This document shows, piece by piece, positions 8,392 through 16,458 of a DNA stretch of 64,000 nucleotides. The stretch is from Ancylobacter oerskovii (GTDB lineage: Bacteria > Pseudomonadota > Alphaproteobacteria > Rhizobiales > Xanthobacteraceae), in the NCBI RefSeq assembly GCF_018390555.1, contig NZ_JAHBGB010000031.1, positions 124,001 to 188,000 on the forward strand, read 5' to 3'. Position 1 is the stretch's first letter. Each line of letters opens with the position of its first letter. The translations under genes were made by a program, and so were the position numbers. The notes under the pieces were generated by a model. That model was not told the DNA's origin and did no database searches. It saw nothing but the letters and a program-made list of their open reading frames with translations.

Positions 8392-10674
8392 ATGTCGGAA
8401 ACTATTCTGTCTTCCCGCAAGAGACATCATTTTGAATTCTTCGAAACTGGCGCTCGCCCTATCGATAAACACTCTATCGGCTACCGTTCCGGGCTCGCAG
8501 CTCTGCTGTGGGGCTCCACGTTCCTGTGCGGGCTCTGCCTCGCCGGCCTCTCTACCGCCTCGGCGCAGGAGGCGACGCCGGACGTGGTGCTGGACACCAT
8601 CACCGTCGAAGGGGATTCGTCGAAGGGGCCCGACGACAGCCTCGTCGCCAGGCGCAGCGAGGCCGGCTCCAAGACCGATACCCCGCTGATCGAGATCCCG
8701 CAGGCGGTCAGCGTCGTCACCCGCAGGCAAATGGACGAGCAGGCCGCCAACACCATCTCCGAAGCGCTGCGCTACACGCCCGGGGTGCTGGCGGAATCCA
8801 ACGGCTTCGACATTCGCTATGACTGGATCTGGATCCGCGGCTTCAATACCTACGGCACGATCTGGCTGGACGGGCTCACCTTGCCGGGGGATCCGAGCAA
8901 CTACGCCACGCCGAGCATCAATCCCTACGCGCTCGAACGCATCGAGGTGATCAAGGGGCCGGCCTCGGTCCTGTATGGGCGCGCGGTGCCGGGCGGCCTG
9001 ATCAACTATGTCAGCAAGCGGCCGCAGCCGACCGCCCACAATGAAATCGAGTTCACCACCACGTCCTGGGGCGGCATCCAGACCTCGGTCGACTTCACCG
9101 GGCCGCTCACCAAGGACGGAGAGTGGCTGTACCGCCTCGTCGGACAGGGACGCAATTTCGGCACGCAGATCGATTCCGAGCGGGACCGGCAGATCATGCT
9201 GGCGCCGAGCTTCACCTGGTCGCCGACCGACCAGACCTCGCTGACGCTCTATGGCTACTACCAGCGCGACGACCCCAAGAACTTCAATCCCCGCTTCTAT
9301 CCGGCGGTCGGCACGCTGCTGCCGAACCCCTGGGGCCAGATCCCGCGCGACCTCAATCTCGGCGATCCGGCGGCCAGCCAGTTCAACCGCGAATTCTACG
9401 CGCTCGGCTATGAGTTCGAGCACGAGTTCAGCGAGACCTGGACCTTCCGGCAGAACCTGCGCTATGCGGAATCGAGCCAGGACATGTTCCTGGTGCTGGT
9501 GAACCCCGCCTTCGCCTACCGGCCCGACGGGCACACGCTCAACCGCGTCTCCGGGGCCTCCGACGACCAATTGTCGAGCTTCAACGTCGACAACCAGCTC
9601 GAGGCGCGGTTCGGGACCGGCGCCTTCGACCACACGGTGCTGATGGGCTTCGACTATATCCGCGCGACATCCGACCGCAATTTCGGCAATTCGGCGAACG
9701 GCGTGCCGACGCTCGACTATCTCGACCCGGTCTACGGCACCGCGACGATTCCCTATCCCGCCTACACCACCTCGGTGCTGCAGGAACAGGAGCAGGCCGG
9801 GTTCTACGTCCAGGACCAGATCCGCTACGACCGCTGGATGGGAACCTTCGGCCTGCGCTACGACATGTCCCGGATCGACACCACCAACCGCATCACCAAC
9901 GCCGCCACCGTGTCGAACGAGGACAACAGGGTCACCGGCCGCGCCGGCCTCACCTATCTGTTCGACAACGGCCTGGCGCCCTATGCGAGCTACTCGACCT
10001 CCTTCCTTCCGCTGCTGGGCACGGACATCAACGGCCAGCCCTATCAGGCGCAGACGGCCGAGCAGTACGAGATCGGCGTGAAGTACGAGCCGCCCGGCAT
10101 CCGCGGGCTGCTCACCTTCTCGCTGTTCAACATCAACATGGAGAACGCCCTCACCCCCGCCTATGTCTCCGGCACCCAGATCGGCTATGTGCAGACTGGG
10201 GAGCAGCGCGTGCGCGGCTTCGAGGTGGAAGGCAAGTTCGAGCTGACCCCCGAGATCGACCTCATGGCGGCCTATGCCTACACGCATTCGGAGGTCGTGA
10301 AGTCGAACAACCCGGTCGAGCTGGGCCAGGGGATGCTCCGCCTGCCCGAGCATCAGGCCAGCCTGTGGGTGAACTACGAGCCCACCGCCCTTCCCGGCCT
10401 CTCGCTCGGCGCCGGCGTGCGCGGCATCTCCTCCTACCAGACCGACGCCACCTATCTCGAGCAGTTGCGCATCCCCGGGCGTACGCTGGTGGATGTCGGC
10501 GTGGCCTATGATTTCGGCAAATGGCGCAAGGAGTTCGAGGGCACCACCGCGCGGCTCAACGTGTCCAACCTGTTTGACGAAGAATATGTCTCCCACTGCC
10601 TCAACCTGACCGGCGCGAGCTGCAATTACGGGGCGGGACGGGTCTTCACGGCGAGCCTGAAATATTCATGGTAG
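8392..10674 (+). CDS. TonB-dependent siderophore receptor
   Basis: A 760-residue outer membrane receptor. A signal peptide with a long N-terminal extension ends near residue 58 (STASA, cut before QEATP). DVVLDTITVEG (64-74) looks like the TonB box region. The plug domain spans roughly 85-220 (EIPQAVSVVTRRQMDEQ, RGFNTYGTIWLDGL, RIEVIKGPASVLYGR), followed by a 22-strand barrel ending in an aromatic residue (SLKYSW). It closely follows the FpvA/FhuA/FoxA type of ferric siderophore receptors. No clear ribosome site precedes the chosen ATG, and an internal start is possible. The binding-protein gene starts within a few bases of its end, so the two are coupled. Confidence 0.93.
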   Translation: MSETILSSRKRHHFEFFETGARPIDKHSIGYRSGLAALLWGSTFLCGLCLAGLSTASAQEATPDVVLDTITVEGDSSKGPDDSLVARRSEAGSKTDTPLIEIPQAVSVVTRRQMDEQAANTISEALRYTPGVLAESNGFDIRYDWIWIRGFNTYGTIWLDGLTLPGDPSNYATPSINPYALERIEVIKGPASVLYGRAVPGGLINYVSKRPQPTAHNEIEFTTTSWGGIQTSVDFTGPLTKDGEWLYRLVGQGRNFGTQIDSERDRQIMLAPSFTWSPTDQTSLTLYGYYQRDDPKNFNPRFYPAVGTLLPNPWGQIPRDLNLGDPAASQFNREFYALGYEFEHEFSETWTFRQNLRYAESSQDMFLVLVNPAFAYRPDGHTLNRVSGASDDQLSSFNVDNQLEARFGTGAFDHTVLMGFDYIRATSDRNFGNSANGVPTLDYLDPVYGTATIPYPAYTTSVLQEQEQAGFYVQDQIRYDRWMGTFGLRYDMSRIDTTNRITNAATVSNEDNRVTGRAGLTYLFDNGLAPYASYSTSFLPLLGTDINGQPYQAQTAEQYEIGVKYEPPGIRGLLTFSLFNINMENALTPAYVSGTQIGYVQTGEQRVRGFEVEGKFELTPEIDLMAAYAYTHSEVVKSNNPVELGQGMLRLPEHQASLWVNYEPTALPGLSLGAGVRGISSYQTDATYLEQLRIPGRTLVDVGVAYDFGKWRKEFEGTTARLNVSNLFDEEYVSHCLNLTGASCNYGAGRVFTASLKYSW

Positions 10675-10679
10675 GCCTC

Positions 10680-11849
10680 ATGACCACGGCCCGCGCCTGG
10701 TGGGGAGGCCTCGCCCTCCGTCTCCTCGCGACGCTTCTGCTCGCCGCGGCGCTCCCTGTGCCGACGCACGCGACGGACGCGTCCGGGGCCGGGGCCGGCA
10801 TCGTCCTCGTCGATGCCGCCGGCCGCACCGTCCGGCTCGCCGCCCCGGCGCGGCGCATCGTCCTGAACGACAGCCTGCTGCTGCTGTCGCTGGCGCTCAT
10901 CGACCCGGACCCGGTGGCGAGGATCGCCGGCTGGGCCGGGCCGCAGCGGCTCGATCCGGGGATGCGCGACGCGTTCCGCCGGCGCTTTCCCGCCATCGAC
11001 GCCATTCCCGCGATCGGCGGGGTGTCGCCCGCCAATGCCTCGGCCGAAGGCATACTCGGCGTCCGGCCGGACCTCGTCGTCATCAAGTCCTGGCAGCCCG
11101 ACTGGGACAGGCTGGCCGAGATTATGGAAGCGGCAGGCGTGCCGGTCCTCTTCCTCGAGGGCCCCGCCAGCGCGGCGCTGCCGCCCGCCGAGGCGACGGC
11201 GCTTTCCATGGACATCCTCGGCAAGGCGCTCGGCCGGCAGGCGCAGGCCGACGCCTTCAACGCTTTCGTCCGATCCCGCTACCGGACGGTGATCGACCGC
11301 CTGCCGGCGACCGTCCGGCGCCCGAGCGTCCTGGTCGACGCCTTCGCCGGCACCGACTGCTGCTCGACGCCGGGAGCCGACAATCGCCTGACGCAGCTGG
11401 TGGATCTCGCCGGGGGACGGAGCATCGGCGCGCATGTGCCGGGCTATGACGGGCGCCTCAGCCAGGAATATGTGCTCGCCGCCAATCCCGACGTCTATAT
11501 CGGCACGGGAGGCGCGCATCTCGTCGCGCAGGGCGGGCTGATGCTGGGTGGGGGCATCGACAGGGAGCGCGCACAGGCCTCGCTCCGGGCGGTGCTGTCG
11601 CAGCCCATCCGCCGCGACCTCGCCGCCGTGAAGCAGGGGCGCGCCTACGGGGTGTCGCACCAGCTCTCCACCTCGGCGCTGAGCCTCCTCGTCTTCGAGT
11701 GCTTCGCCAAATGGCTGCATCCCGCGCGCCTCGCCGATCTCGACCCGGAAGCGACGCTGGCCGAGATCAACCGGCGCTTCCTCGCGGTTCCCTTCGAGGG
11801 AACCTTCTGGACCGCCGCCGACGCCGGCGCGGACGGCGGACGGCCCTGA
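10680..11849 (+). CDS. ABC transporter periplasmic binding protein, ferric siderophore type (FepB/FhuD-like)
   Basis: About 389 residues from this start. A signal peptide (LLATLLLAAALPVPTHA) leads into a class III periplasmic binding fold: GIVLVDAAGRTVRLAAPARRIV near the N-terminus, then GVSPANASAEGILGVRPDLVVI and LAANPDVYIGTGG. The family carries ferric siderophores, haem or cobalamin to an ABC importer. I prefer the ATG at 10680, with weak GTAGG before it, over the in-frame ATG at 10668 that overlaps the receptor stop; both give a usable signal peptide. Unusually, no FecCD-type permease or FecE-type ATPase gene accompanies it here, so it must use a transporter encoded elsewhere or act in another way. 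Confidence 0.85.
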   Translation: MTTARAWWGGLALRLLATLLLAAALPVPTHATDASGAGAGIVLVDAAGRTVRLAAPARRIVLNDSLLLLSLALIDPDPVARIAGWAGPQRLDPGMRDAFRRRFPAIDAIPAIGGVSPANASAEGILGVRPDLVVIKSWQPDWDRLAEIMEAAGVPVLFLEGPASAALPPAEATALSMDILGKALGRQAQADAFNAFVRSRYRTVIDRLPATVRRPSVLVDAFAGTDCCSTPGADNRLTQLVDLAGGRSIGAHVPGYDGRLSQEYVLAANPDVYIGTGGAHLVAQGGLMLGGGIDRERAQASLRAVLSQPIRRDLAAVKQGRAYGVSHQLSTSALSLLVFECFAKWLHPARLADLDPEATLAEINRRFLAVPFEGTFWTAADAGADGGRP

Positions 11850-12001
11850 GCCATGCCCTCCACCGACATCCCGGGCGCCGTGACGCACGCCCGTCTCCTC
11901 ATCATCCTCGCGGAGCCGGCCGGCGAGCGCGGCAGGCGGAAGGGTCCGCCGACCGTGTGCCGGCCACCCGGAAACTCCGAAGAACAGGGACGCCCATCGC
12001 C

Positions 12002-13075
12002 ATGAACGCCTTCGCCGCGCAGGCGCGCCTCACACTTTGCGAGCCGGAGAAGATCATCGCCCGGCTGTGCGAGCACATGATCGAGCACGATGCCCGGGTC
12101 GAATCCTCCGCGGAAGCCACCGTCCTGCATTATGCCGGATCGAGCGCCCGCTTCTCGCGCGAGGGGAGCGCCACCCTGGTCGACGTGTCGGCGCCGAACC
12201 TCGAGAGCCTGCATTTCGTCCGCATGGCCGTCGCCTCCCATGTGCTGGAGTTCGCCGGGTCGCCGGCGCCGGTCATCCGCTGGAGCGGCGACGGGACCGG
12301 GCTCGATCATCCGCCGAATTTCCGCATCCTGCAGGTGATCGGGGCGAGGAACCTGACGCCGCATATGCGGCGCCTCACCTTTTCCGGCGCCGATGTCGGC
12401 CGGTTCGCCCCGCTGGACGCCTTGCATGTCAACCTGCTCATGCAGCATCCCGATCTCGCGGAGCCGCAATGGCCACGCCTGGGAGCGGACGGGCTCATCG
12501 CATGGGCGGATCCCCAGCGACGCCCGGTCAATCGCAAATATACGGTGCGATCGGTGGACGTGGCCGCCGGCACGCTGGACATCGACTTCGTGCTGCACGA
12601 AGCGGCGGGACCGGGCTCCGCCTTTGCGCGCGACGCCAGGATCGGCGACCGGATCGGCGTCATCGGTCCCGGCGGCGGCGGGCTTTCCCCGGCGGACTGG
12701 TATCTGTTCGCCGGCGACGAGACCGCGCTGCCGGCGATCGCACGCATGCTGGAGCACCTGCCGGCGCAGGCCCGGGGCCGCGCCCTCATCGAGGTCGCCG
12801 ACGCATCGGAGGTCCAGCCGCTCGCCTGCGCCGCCGCGATCGAGGTGGAATGGCTGTGCCGCGACGGCGTGCCCGCGGGCACGAGCCGACGCCTCGTCGA
12901 CGCGGTGCAGGGAACCCCCATCCCCCAGGATGGTTCGCGGATCCATGTGTGGGCCGGCTGCGAATTTGCCGCGTTCACCGCGATCCGCGGCCATCTGCGT
13001 CGCGAGCGCAACCTCGGCAAGCACGAGCACCTCGTGGTGTCCTACTGGCGTCGCGGCCGCCGGGACGGGGAATGA
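12002..13075 (+). CDS. Siderophore-interacting protein with N-terminal DUF2218 domain (ferric-siderophore reductase)
   Basis: A 357-residue two-part protein. Residues 5-95 form a DUF2218 domain (ARLCEHMIEHDARVESS, FVRMAVASHVLEFAG). Residues 105-350 form a ViuB/SIP-type flavin reductase with FAD-binding NRKYTVRSVD (177-186) and NAD(P)H-side FAGDETALPAI (236-246). Such proteins reduce ferric siderophores in the cytoplasm and release Fe(II). The fusion with DUF2218 is a recurring rhizobial arrangement. I chose the ATG at 12002, preceded by AGGGA; the longer frame upstream overlaps other coding sequence. It closes the siderophore operon after a 152-base gap and converges on the LuxR gene 14 bases away. 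Confidence 0.9.
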   Translation: MNAFAAQARLTLCEPEKIIARLCEHMIEHDARVESSAEATVLHYAGSSARFSREGSATLVDVSAPNLESLHFVRMAVASHVLEFAGSPAPVIRWSGDGTGLDHPPNFRILQVIGARNLTPHMRRLTFSGADVGRFAPLDALHVNLLMQHPDLAEPQWPRLGADGLIAWADPQRRPVNRKYTVRSVDVAAGTLDIDFVLHEAAGPGSAFARDARIGDRIGVIGPGGGGLSPADWYLFAGDETALPAIARMLEHLPAQARGRALIEVADASEVQPLACAAAIEVEWLCRDGVPAGTSRRLVDAVQGTPIPQDGSRIHVWAGCEFAAFTAIRGHLRRERNLGKHEHLVVSYWRRGRRDGE

Positions 13076-13089
13076 TCCCGGCCGCCGCC

Positions 13090-13971
13090 TCACCCGGCCG
13101 CACGCCCCGGACCGTGGCCGGCCCACACATCCTCGCCGATGCGCCAGAGCGGCGGCATGCGCTCGAAAGGCGGGATGGTATAGGCGATCACCGCTATGGC
13201 GAGGCGCCCATCGGCCCCGAGCTTGGCGTGGATGGCCTTGACGTGGGCCTTCACCGTGTCGACGCCGACGCCGAGAATGGTGGCAATGTCTTCGTTCGAC
13301 TTGCCGTTGGCGATCCAGGAAGCGACTTCCAGCTGGCGCGGGGTCAGTTCCGGGAAGGCGATGCGCAGCCGGTCGGTCGGCGTCAGGGCCGCGAGCGTCC
13401 GCTGGCGCGCCTGCCGGTAGCTGCGAAGCACATGCGGGCGGTAGGCCTCCAGCCGGTCGCGCTGCGCGTCGCTGAACGGCTCCCGGCCGACGACGCGATG
13501 GCCGCCGACCGTCAGCACATAGTCCTCATGCTGCATGACGATCGACATCATGTGCCGCGAGCCGGAAGGCAGGAAGACCTCCCGCGCGATCGGCAGGGCG
13601 ACATATTCCTCCTCGCTGAAGAAATCCGATTCGCGCAGCGCCCGGTCGCCGAAGAAGGCGGGATCGCCGAGCCAGAACGGATGGCTGTGCATGTGGCGGC
13701 CGAAGGCGGCCAGCGCCTGGTTGCGCCGCGAGGGATCGTCCTCCACCGACAGGACGGAGCGGAACTCGCCGCTCGAATGATGGAACTCCGAATAGGTGAC
13801 GACGTCCGCATCGATCAGGCGGCCCACCCCGGCAAAGAGCGCCCTGGGCAGGGCGAGAAGATCGGGCTCGGCTTCATAGAGCCTGACGATCTCCTGCGCG
13901 AGCTCGCCCTCCCGCCCGCTACCCTTCGGGGTAATGGCGCGTGCCGCCGCCGGCATTGCATCATCATTCAT
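13090..13971 (-). CDS. LuxR-family transcriptional regulator
   Basis: A 293-residue protein with a C-terminal LuxR/FixJ helix-turn-helix at about residues 215-275 (ELTPRQLEVASWIANGKSNEDIA then GVGVDTVKAHVKAIHAKLG). The first 200 residues are a GAF-like sensory part (DADVVTYSEFHH, RHMMSIVMQHEDYVLTVGG). It has neither a receiver domain nor a clear autoinducer domain, so it is not a two-component regulator; the ligand is unknown. I chose the ATG at 13971, which starts MNDDAMPAAAR. The convergent arrangement with the siderophore-interacting gene does not show a functional link. Confidence 0.8.
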   Translation of the reverse strand: MNDDAMPAAARAITPKGSGREGELAQEIVRLYEAEPDLLALPRALFAGVGRLIDADVVTYSEFHHSSGEFRSVLSVEDDPSRRNQALAAFGRHMHSHPFWLGDPAFFGDRALRESDFFSEEEYVALPIAREVFLPSGSRHMMSIVMQHEDYVLTVGGHRVVGREPFSDAQRDRLEAYRPHVLRSYRQARQRTLAALTPTDRLRIAFPELTPRQLEVASWIANGKSNEDIATILGVGVDTVKAHVKAIHAKLGADGRLAIAVIAYTIPPFERMPPLWRIGEDVWAGHGPGRAAG

Positions 13972-14118
13972 CGATACGCACCATGCACAAGGGCGAAGTG
14001 GCAGGCCGGCGCGGGCGCGGCGACCTTGCTGCCGAGTTGTGCATGCATTGTGCGGCGGGAGCAATGTGGCCGCGGGTCGCCTTGAGCGCGAAAGACGCTC
14101 CGGGACGGCGGCGGTCGC

Positions 14119-15318
14119 TCAGCCGGCCGCCGGCAGGGCGACGATGCCGCTCCAGCCGTGCCAGCCGACATAGAGGCCGACCGCGATCAGCAGGAGCCCG
14201 GAAAGATAGGGCGCCCGGCGCGCGGCGGTGGAGAACCAGCTCCAGCGTCTGGTGGCGTGCTGCACGCTGAGCGCCGCCGCCGCGCCGACCGCCACCAGCG
14301 TGATGGCCAGGCCGATCGAGAAGCACAGCACGAGGCCGAAACCGAGGGTGAACTCCTTCAGCTGCAGACACAGCAACAGCACGGTGATCGCCGCCGGGCA
14401 CGGGATGAGGCCGCCGGTCAGCCCGAACAGCACGATCTGCCAGGTGGTGACGTTCCGGTCGGCGAAGCGCCGGCGGATGTCGTTGGCATGGGCGAGTTCA
14501 TGGGCGTCCTGATAGCCGTCGGTGCCGACCTCCAGCCCGCGCAGTTCCTCGTGCAGATGGTCGTGTCCCTCCGTGCCGCGCAGGAACGACACGTCGAAAT
14601 CATGCGAATGGTTTCCATGGCCGAGCGCCAGCCGCACCATGAAGTCGAACGGTTCGGGAATGGCTTCGACGCTTTCGATATAGCCGTCGCGCTCGGCGAA
14701 GGCGAAGATCTGGACGCGCCCATCCGGCCGCTCGGTGGTCAGCTTCACCTCGCCGGCGGTCCAGGGCTTGCCGCGCTCGGGGCGAAAGCGCCAATGCGCG
14801 TCGCCATGCCCGTGATCGTGCAGCTCCAGCCTGTGCAGGCCGTGCCCGGTGTCGATCATCCGAATATCGGAGACGGGATGCACATGGTCGTCATGGCCGT
14901 GGTCGTGGGCGTGCCCATGGTGGCCGTGCCCATGGTGGCCATGGCCGTGCCCGGCTGCGGCCTTGGCCCGCCGCTGGTCCTCACAGGTGCGCCACAGCAT
15001 CCACGCCGCCATGGCGACGATGATGACCGCCGAGACGAGCTGAAGATAAGGCTCGAAGGTCTCCGGCGCGACGCCCTGCCAGAGATACATGCCGCCAATG
15101 GCGATGGCCCAGACCACCAGCGTGTGCGACAGGGTCGCCGCCAGCCCGAGCAGCACGGCCTGGGTGACGGTTCCCCTCACCGCGACGATGAAGGCGGCCA
15201 TCATCGTCTTGGAATGGCCCGGCTCCAATCCGTGGAGGGCGCCGAGCAGGATCGCGCTCGGAATGAACAGCCAGGCATGGGCGGCACTTTGCTGGATCAG
15301 CTCGGCGAAAGCGGGCAT
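14119..15318 (-). CDS. rcnA: Nickel/cobalt efflux protein, RcnA family
   Basis: A 399-residue inner membrane exporter of the NicO/RcnA family. Diagnostic pieces are LLGALHGLEPGHSKTMMAAF (residues 24-43), a very His-rich cytoplasmic loop at 123-147 (GHGHGHHGHGHHGHAHDHGH) and GGLIPCPAAITVLLLCLQL (302-320). About six to seven hydrophobic helices are visible. The middle section (150-290) is longer than in E. coli RcnA (274 residues in total) and carries further His-Asp clusters (HDHGHGDAHW, GHDHLHEELR). The ATG at 15318 is chosen because the upstream extension is hydrophilic and weak. The promoter in front carries CsoR/RcnR-type operators, which supports metal-responsive expression. Confidence 0.9.
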   Translation of the reverse strand: MPAFAELIQQSAAHAWLFIPSAILLGALHGLEPGHSKTMMAAFIVAVRGTVTQAVLLGLAATLSHTLVVWAIAIGGMYLWQGVAPETFEPYLQLVSAVIIVAMAAWMLWRTCEDQRRAKAAAGHGHGHHGHGHHGHAHDHGHDDHVHPVSDIRMIDTGHGLHRLELHDHGHGDAHWRFRPERGKPWTAGEVKLTTERPDGRVQIFAFAERDGYIESVEAIPEPFDFMVRLALGHGNHSHDFDVSFLRGTEGHDHLHEELRGLEVGTDGYQDAHELAHANDIRRRFADRNVTTWQIVLFGLTGGLIPCPAAITVLLLCLQLKEFTLGFGLVLCFSIGLAITLVAVGAAAALSVQHATRRWSWFSTAARRAPYLSGLLLIAVGLYVGWHGWSGIVALPAAG

Positions 15319-15416
15319 GGGGCTCGAACAACTGATGTGGTTATTGGATTTCGTCTCCCCCGCCCCTGCGCACACGCGGCCGGACGAGGGTCCTTCCGGT
15401 CAATCGACCAGGCCAC

Positions 15417-15445
15417 ACCATATCCCCCCATAGGGGATATATCAA
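15417..15445 (-). promoter_or_regulatory. rcnA promoter with embedded RcnR-like G6 operator
   Basis: On the minus strand TTGATA (15445-15440) and TATGGT (15422-15417) form a -35/-10 pair with a 17-base spacer. Inside the spacer is TAT-GGGGGG-ATA, which parallels the E. coli RcnR site TACT-G6-N-AGTA. It also lies in a perfect 8-base inverted repeat (ATATCCCC at 15420-15427 and GGGGATAT at 15433-15440). A bound repressor would occlude RNA polymerase directly. Confidence 0.65.
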
Positions 15446-15457
15446 TCCCCTAGGGGA
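15446..15457. promoter_or_regulatory. Second CsoR/RcnR-like palindrome upstream of rcnA
   Basis: TCCCCTAGGGGA is a perfect 12-base palindrome directly upstream of the -35 box. Its run of C then G around a TA centre matches the general form of CsoR/RcnR-family operators and echoes the site in the promoter spacer about 22 bases away. No CsoR/RcnR gene is adjacent; the regulator must lie elsewhere. Confidence 0.5.
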
Positions 15458-15697
15458 GGATCCGAAAGTCTCAGCTGGCACCGGCAATCACGACCGGCGA
15501 GCCGGATGCGAGCGTCATCGACGCAGCGGGCCGCCGAGCAAGCCCGGAAGTGCCGAAGCTCGGCGGGCCGGAAATATCAGGGTGGCGCGATGCAACGCCG
15601 CCGGACGGGGGCGGGGGCGGGGGCCGCCCGATCACCCCGCTGACGGGCTTGTCCTTGTGGGAGATCCCGCCGCGGTGCGTGCGGATGCGCGGTTCGC
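15458..15697. other. Intergenic region between rcnA promoter and the tetR 3' end
   Basis: About 240 bases without a supportable gene. It contains three runs of five G separated by single C residues on the plus strand (about 15607-15624). I see no hairpin with a T tract after the tetR stop. Confidence 0.4.
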
Positions 15698-16297
15698 TCA
15701 GCCCTGCCGGGCCCGGACCGGTTCGAGAAGGGCGAGCGCCGGCGCCACCACGCCCGCCAGCAGCGCCGGTTCGGGACGGGTGCGCGCCAGCACGCGCACC
15801 CCCATGAGCACGCCCAGCAGGTGCCGGGCGAGATCCTCGGCGGCGAAGGCCGATGTGATCGTGCCGCTCGCCTGACCTTCCCTCAGGCTTTCGAGAAAGA
15901 ACGTCTCCAGCCGCAGCAGCGCGCCGGTGACGGCGGCCCGGGAGGCCTCATCATCCGGCGCCGCCTCCAGAGCGGCGTTCACCAGCATGCACCCCTTGCG
16001 CTCGCCATCGTCCAGCGACCGCCGCAGGATCTCGTCAAAGAACGCCCTGATGGCCTGCAAAGGCTCCATCGCCTCGCAACGGCGGATCCGGTCGGCGGTT
16101 CCCGCCTCGACATAGTGATCGAGCGCCCGCCGATAGAGAGCCCGCTTGTCCCCGAACGCATTGTAGAGGCTGGCGCCGGTCAGGCCGGTCCTTTCGATCA
16201 GGTCGCGAACGGACGTGGCCTCGTAGCCCCGGCTCCAGAAACAATGGACGAGGGCGTCCAGCACGACTTGTTCGTCGAATTCCCGCGGCCTTGCCAT
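15698..16297 (-). CDS. TetR-family transcriptional repressor
   Basis: A 199-residue regulator. The N-terminal helix-turn-helix (residues 8-50) reads EFDEQVVLDALVHCFWSRGY, then SVRDLIERTGLTGASLYNAFGDKRALY, which is typical TetR. The C-terminal domain is of the common ligand-binding type, with KGCMLVNAALE resembling regulators of electrophile or xenobiotic response. I chose the ATG at 16297 (MARPREFDEQ); the frame continues 20 residues upstream but those are not family-like. It is divergent from a glutathione transferase gene and probably represses it and itself; a palindrome in the spacer is the candidate operator. Confidence 0.88.
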   Translation of the reverse strand: MARPREFDEQVVLDALVHCFWSRGYEATSVRDLIERTGLTGASLYNAFGDKRALYRRALDHYVEAGTADRIRRCEAMEPLQAIRAFFDEILRRSLDDGERKGCMLVNAALEAAPDDEASRAAVTGALLRLETFFLESLREGQASGTITSAFAAEDLARHLLGVLMGVRVLARTRPEPALLAGVVAPALALLEPVRARQG

Positions 16298-16359
16298 CCG
16301 ATTGCCCGTCAATATCGGCGCCGGCGGCATCTTGCCATCGGTGGTGCCTCGCGTCATTC

Positions 16360-16375
16360 TAGAACGATCGAACTA
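16360..16375. promoter_or_regulatory. Candidate TetR operator
   Basis: TAGAACGATCGAACTA is an imperfect palindrome (12 of 16 positions symmetric, core CGATCG, outer TAG/CTA) located between the divergent tetR and glutathione transferase genes. TetR repressors of electrophile-response genes commonly bind sites of the form TAGnn...nnCTA. It lies about 62 bases upstream of the tetR start and 84 bases upstream of the transferase start. Confidence 0.5.
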
Positions 16376-16458
16376 AAACTCAACGCGCGAATGCCGCAGC
16401 GGCACGCGTCGTCCCCGCACCTTTCCGCACCGATCCGCCGTGAGCCGAGGGAGCTTCG

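Noticed and set aside
8164..10596. An 810-codon minus-strand frame opposite the TonB-dependent receptor
   Set aside because: Antisense shadow of a clear outer membrane receptor gene.
11853..12005. A 50-codon plus-strand frame (MPSTDIPGAVTHARLL...) ending over the start of the siderophore-interacting protein gene
   Set aside because: The ATGA-like overlap is tempting, but there is no ribosome site, no recognisable domain and an Arg/Pro-rich tail. A leader peptide cannot be excluded but is not supported.
14030..14070. CATTG/CAATG inverted repeat before the LuxR gene
   Set aside because: Only 5 bases per arm with an 11-base spacer; too weak to call an operator.
15600..15630. Three G5 runs that could suggest a G-quadruplex
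   Set aside because: Only three long runs are present on one strand where four are usual, and the site is not near a promoter or start codon.
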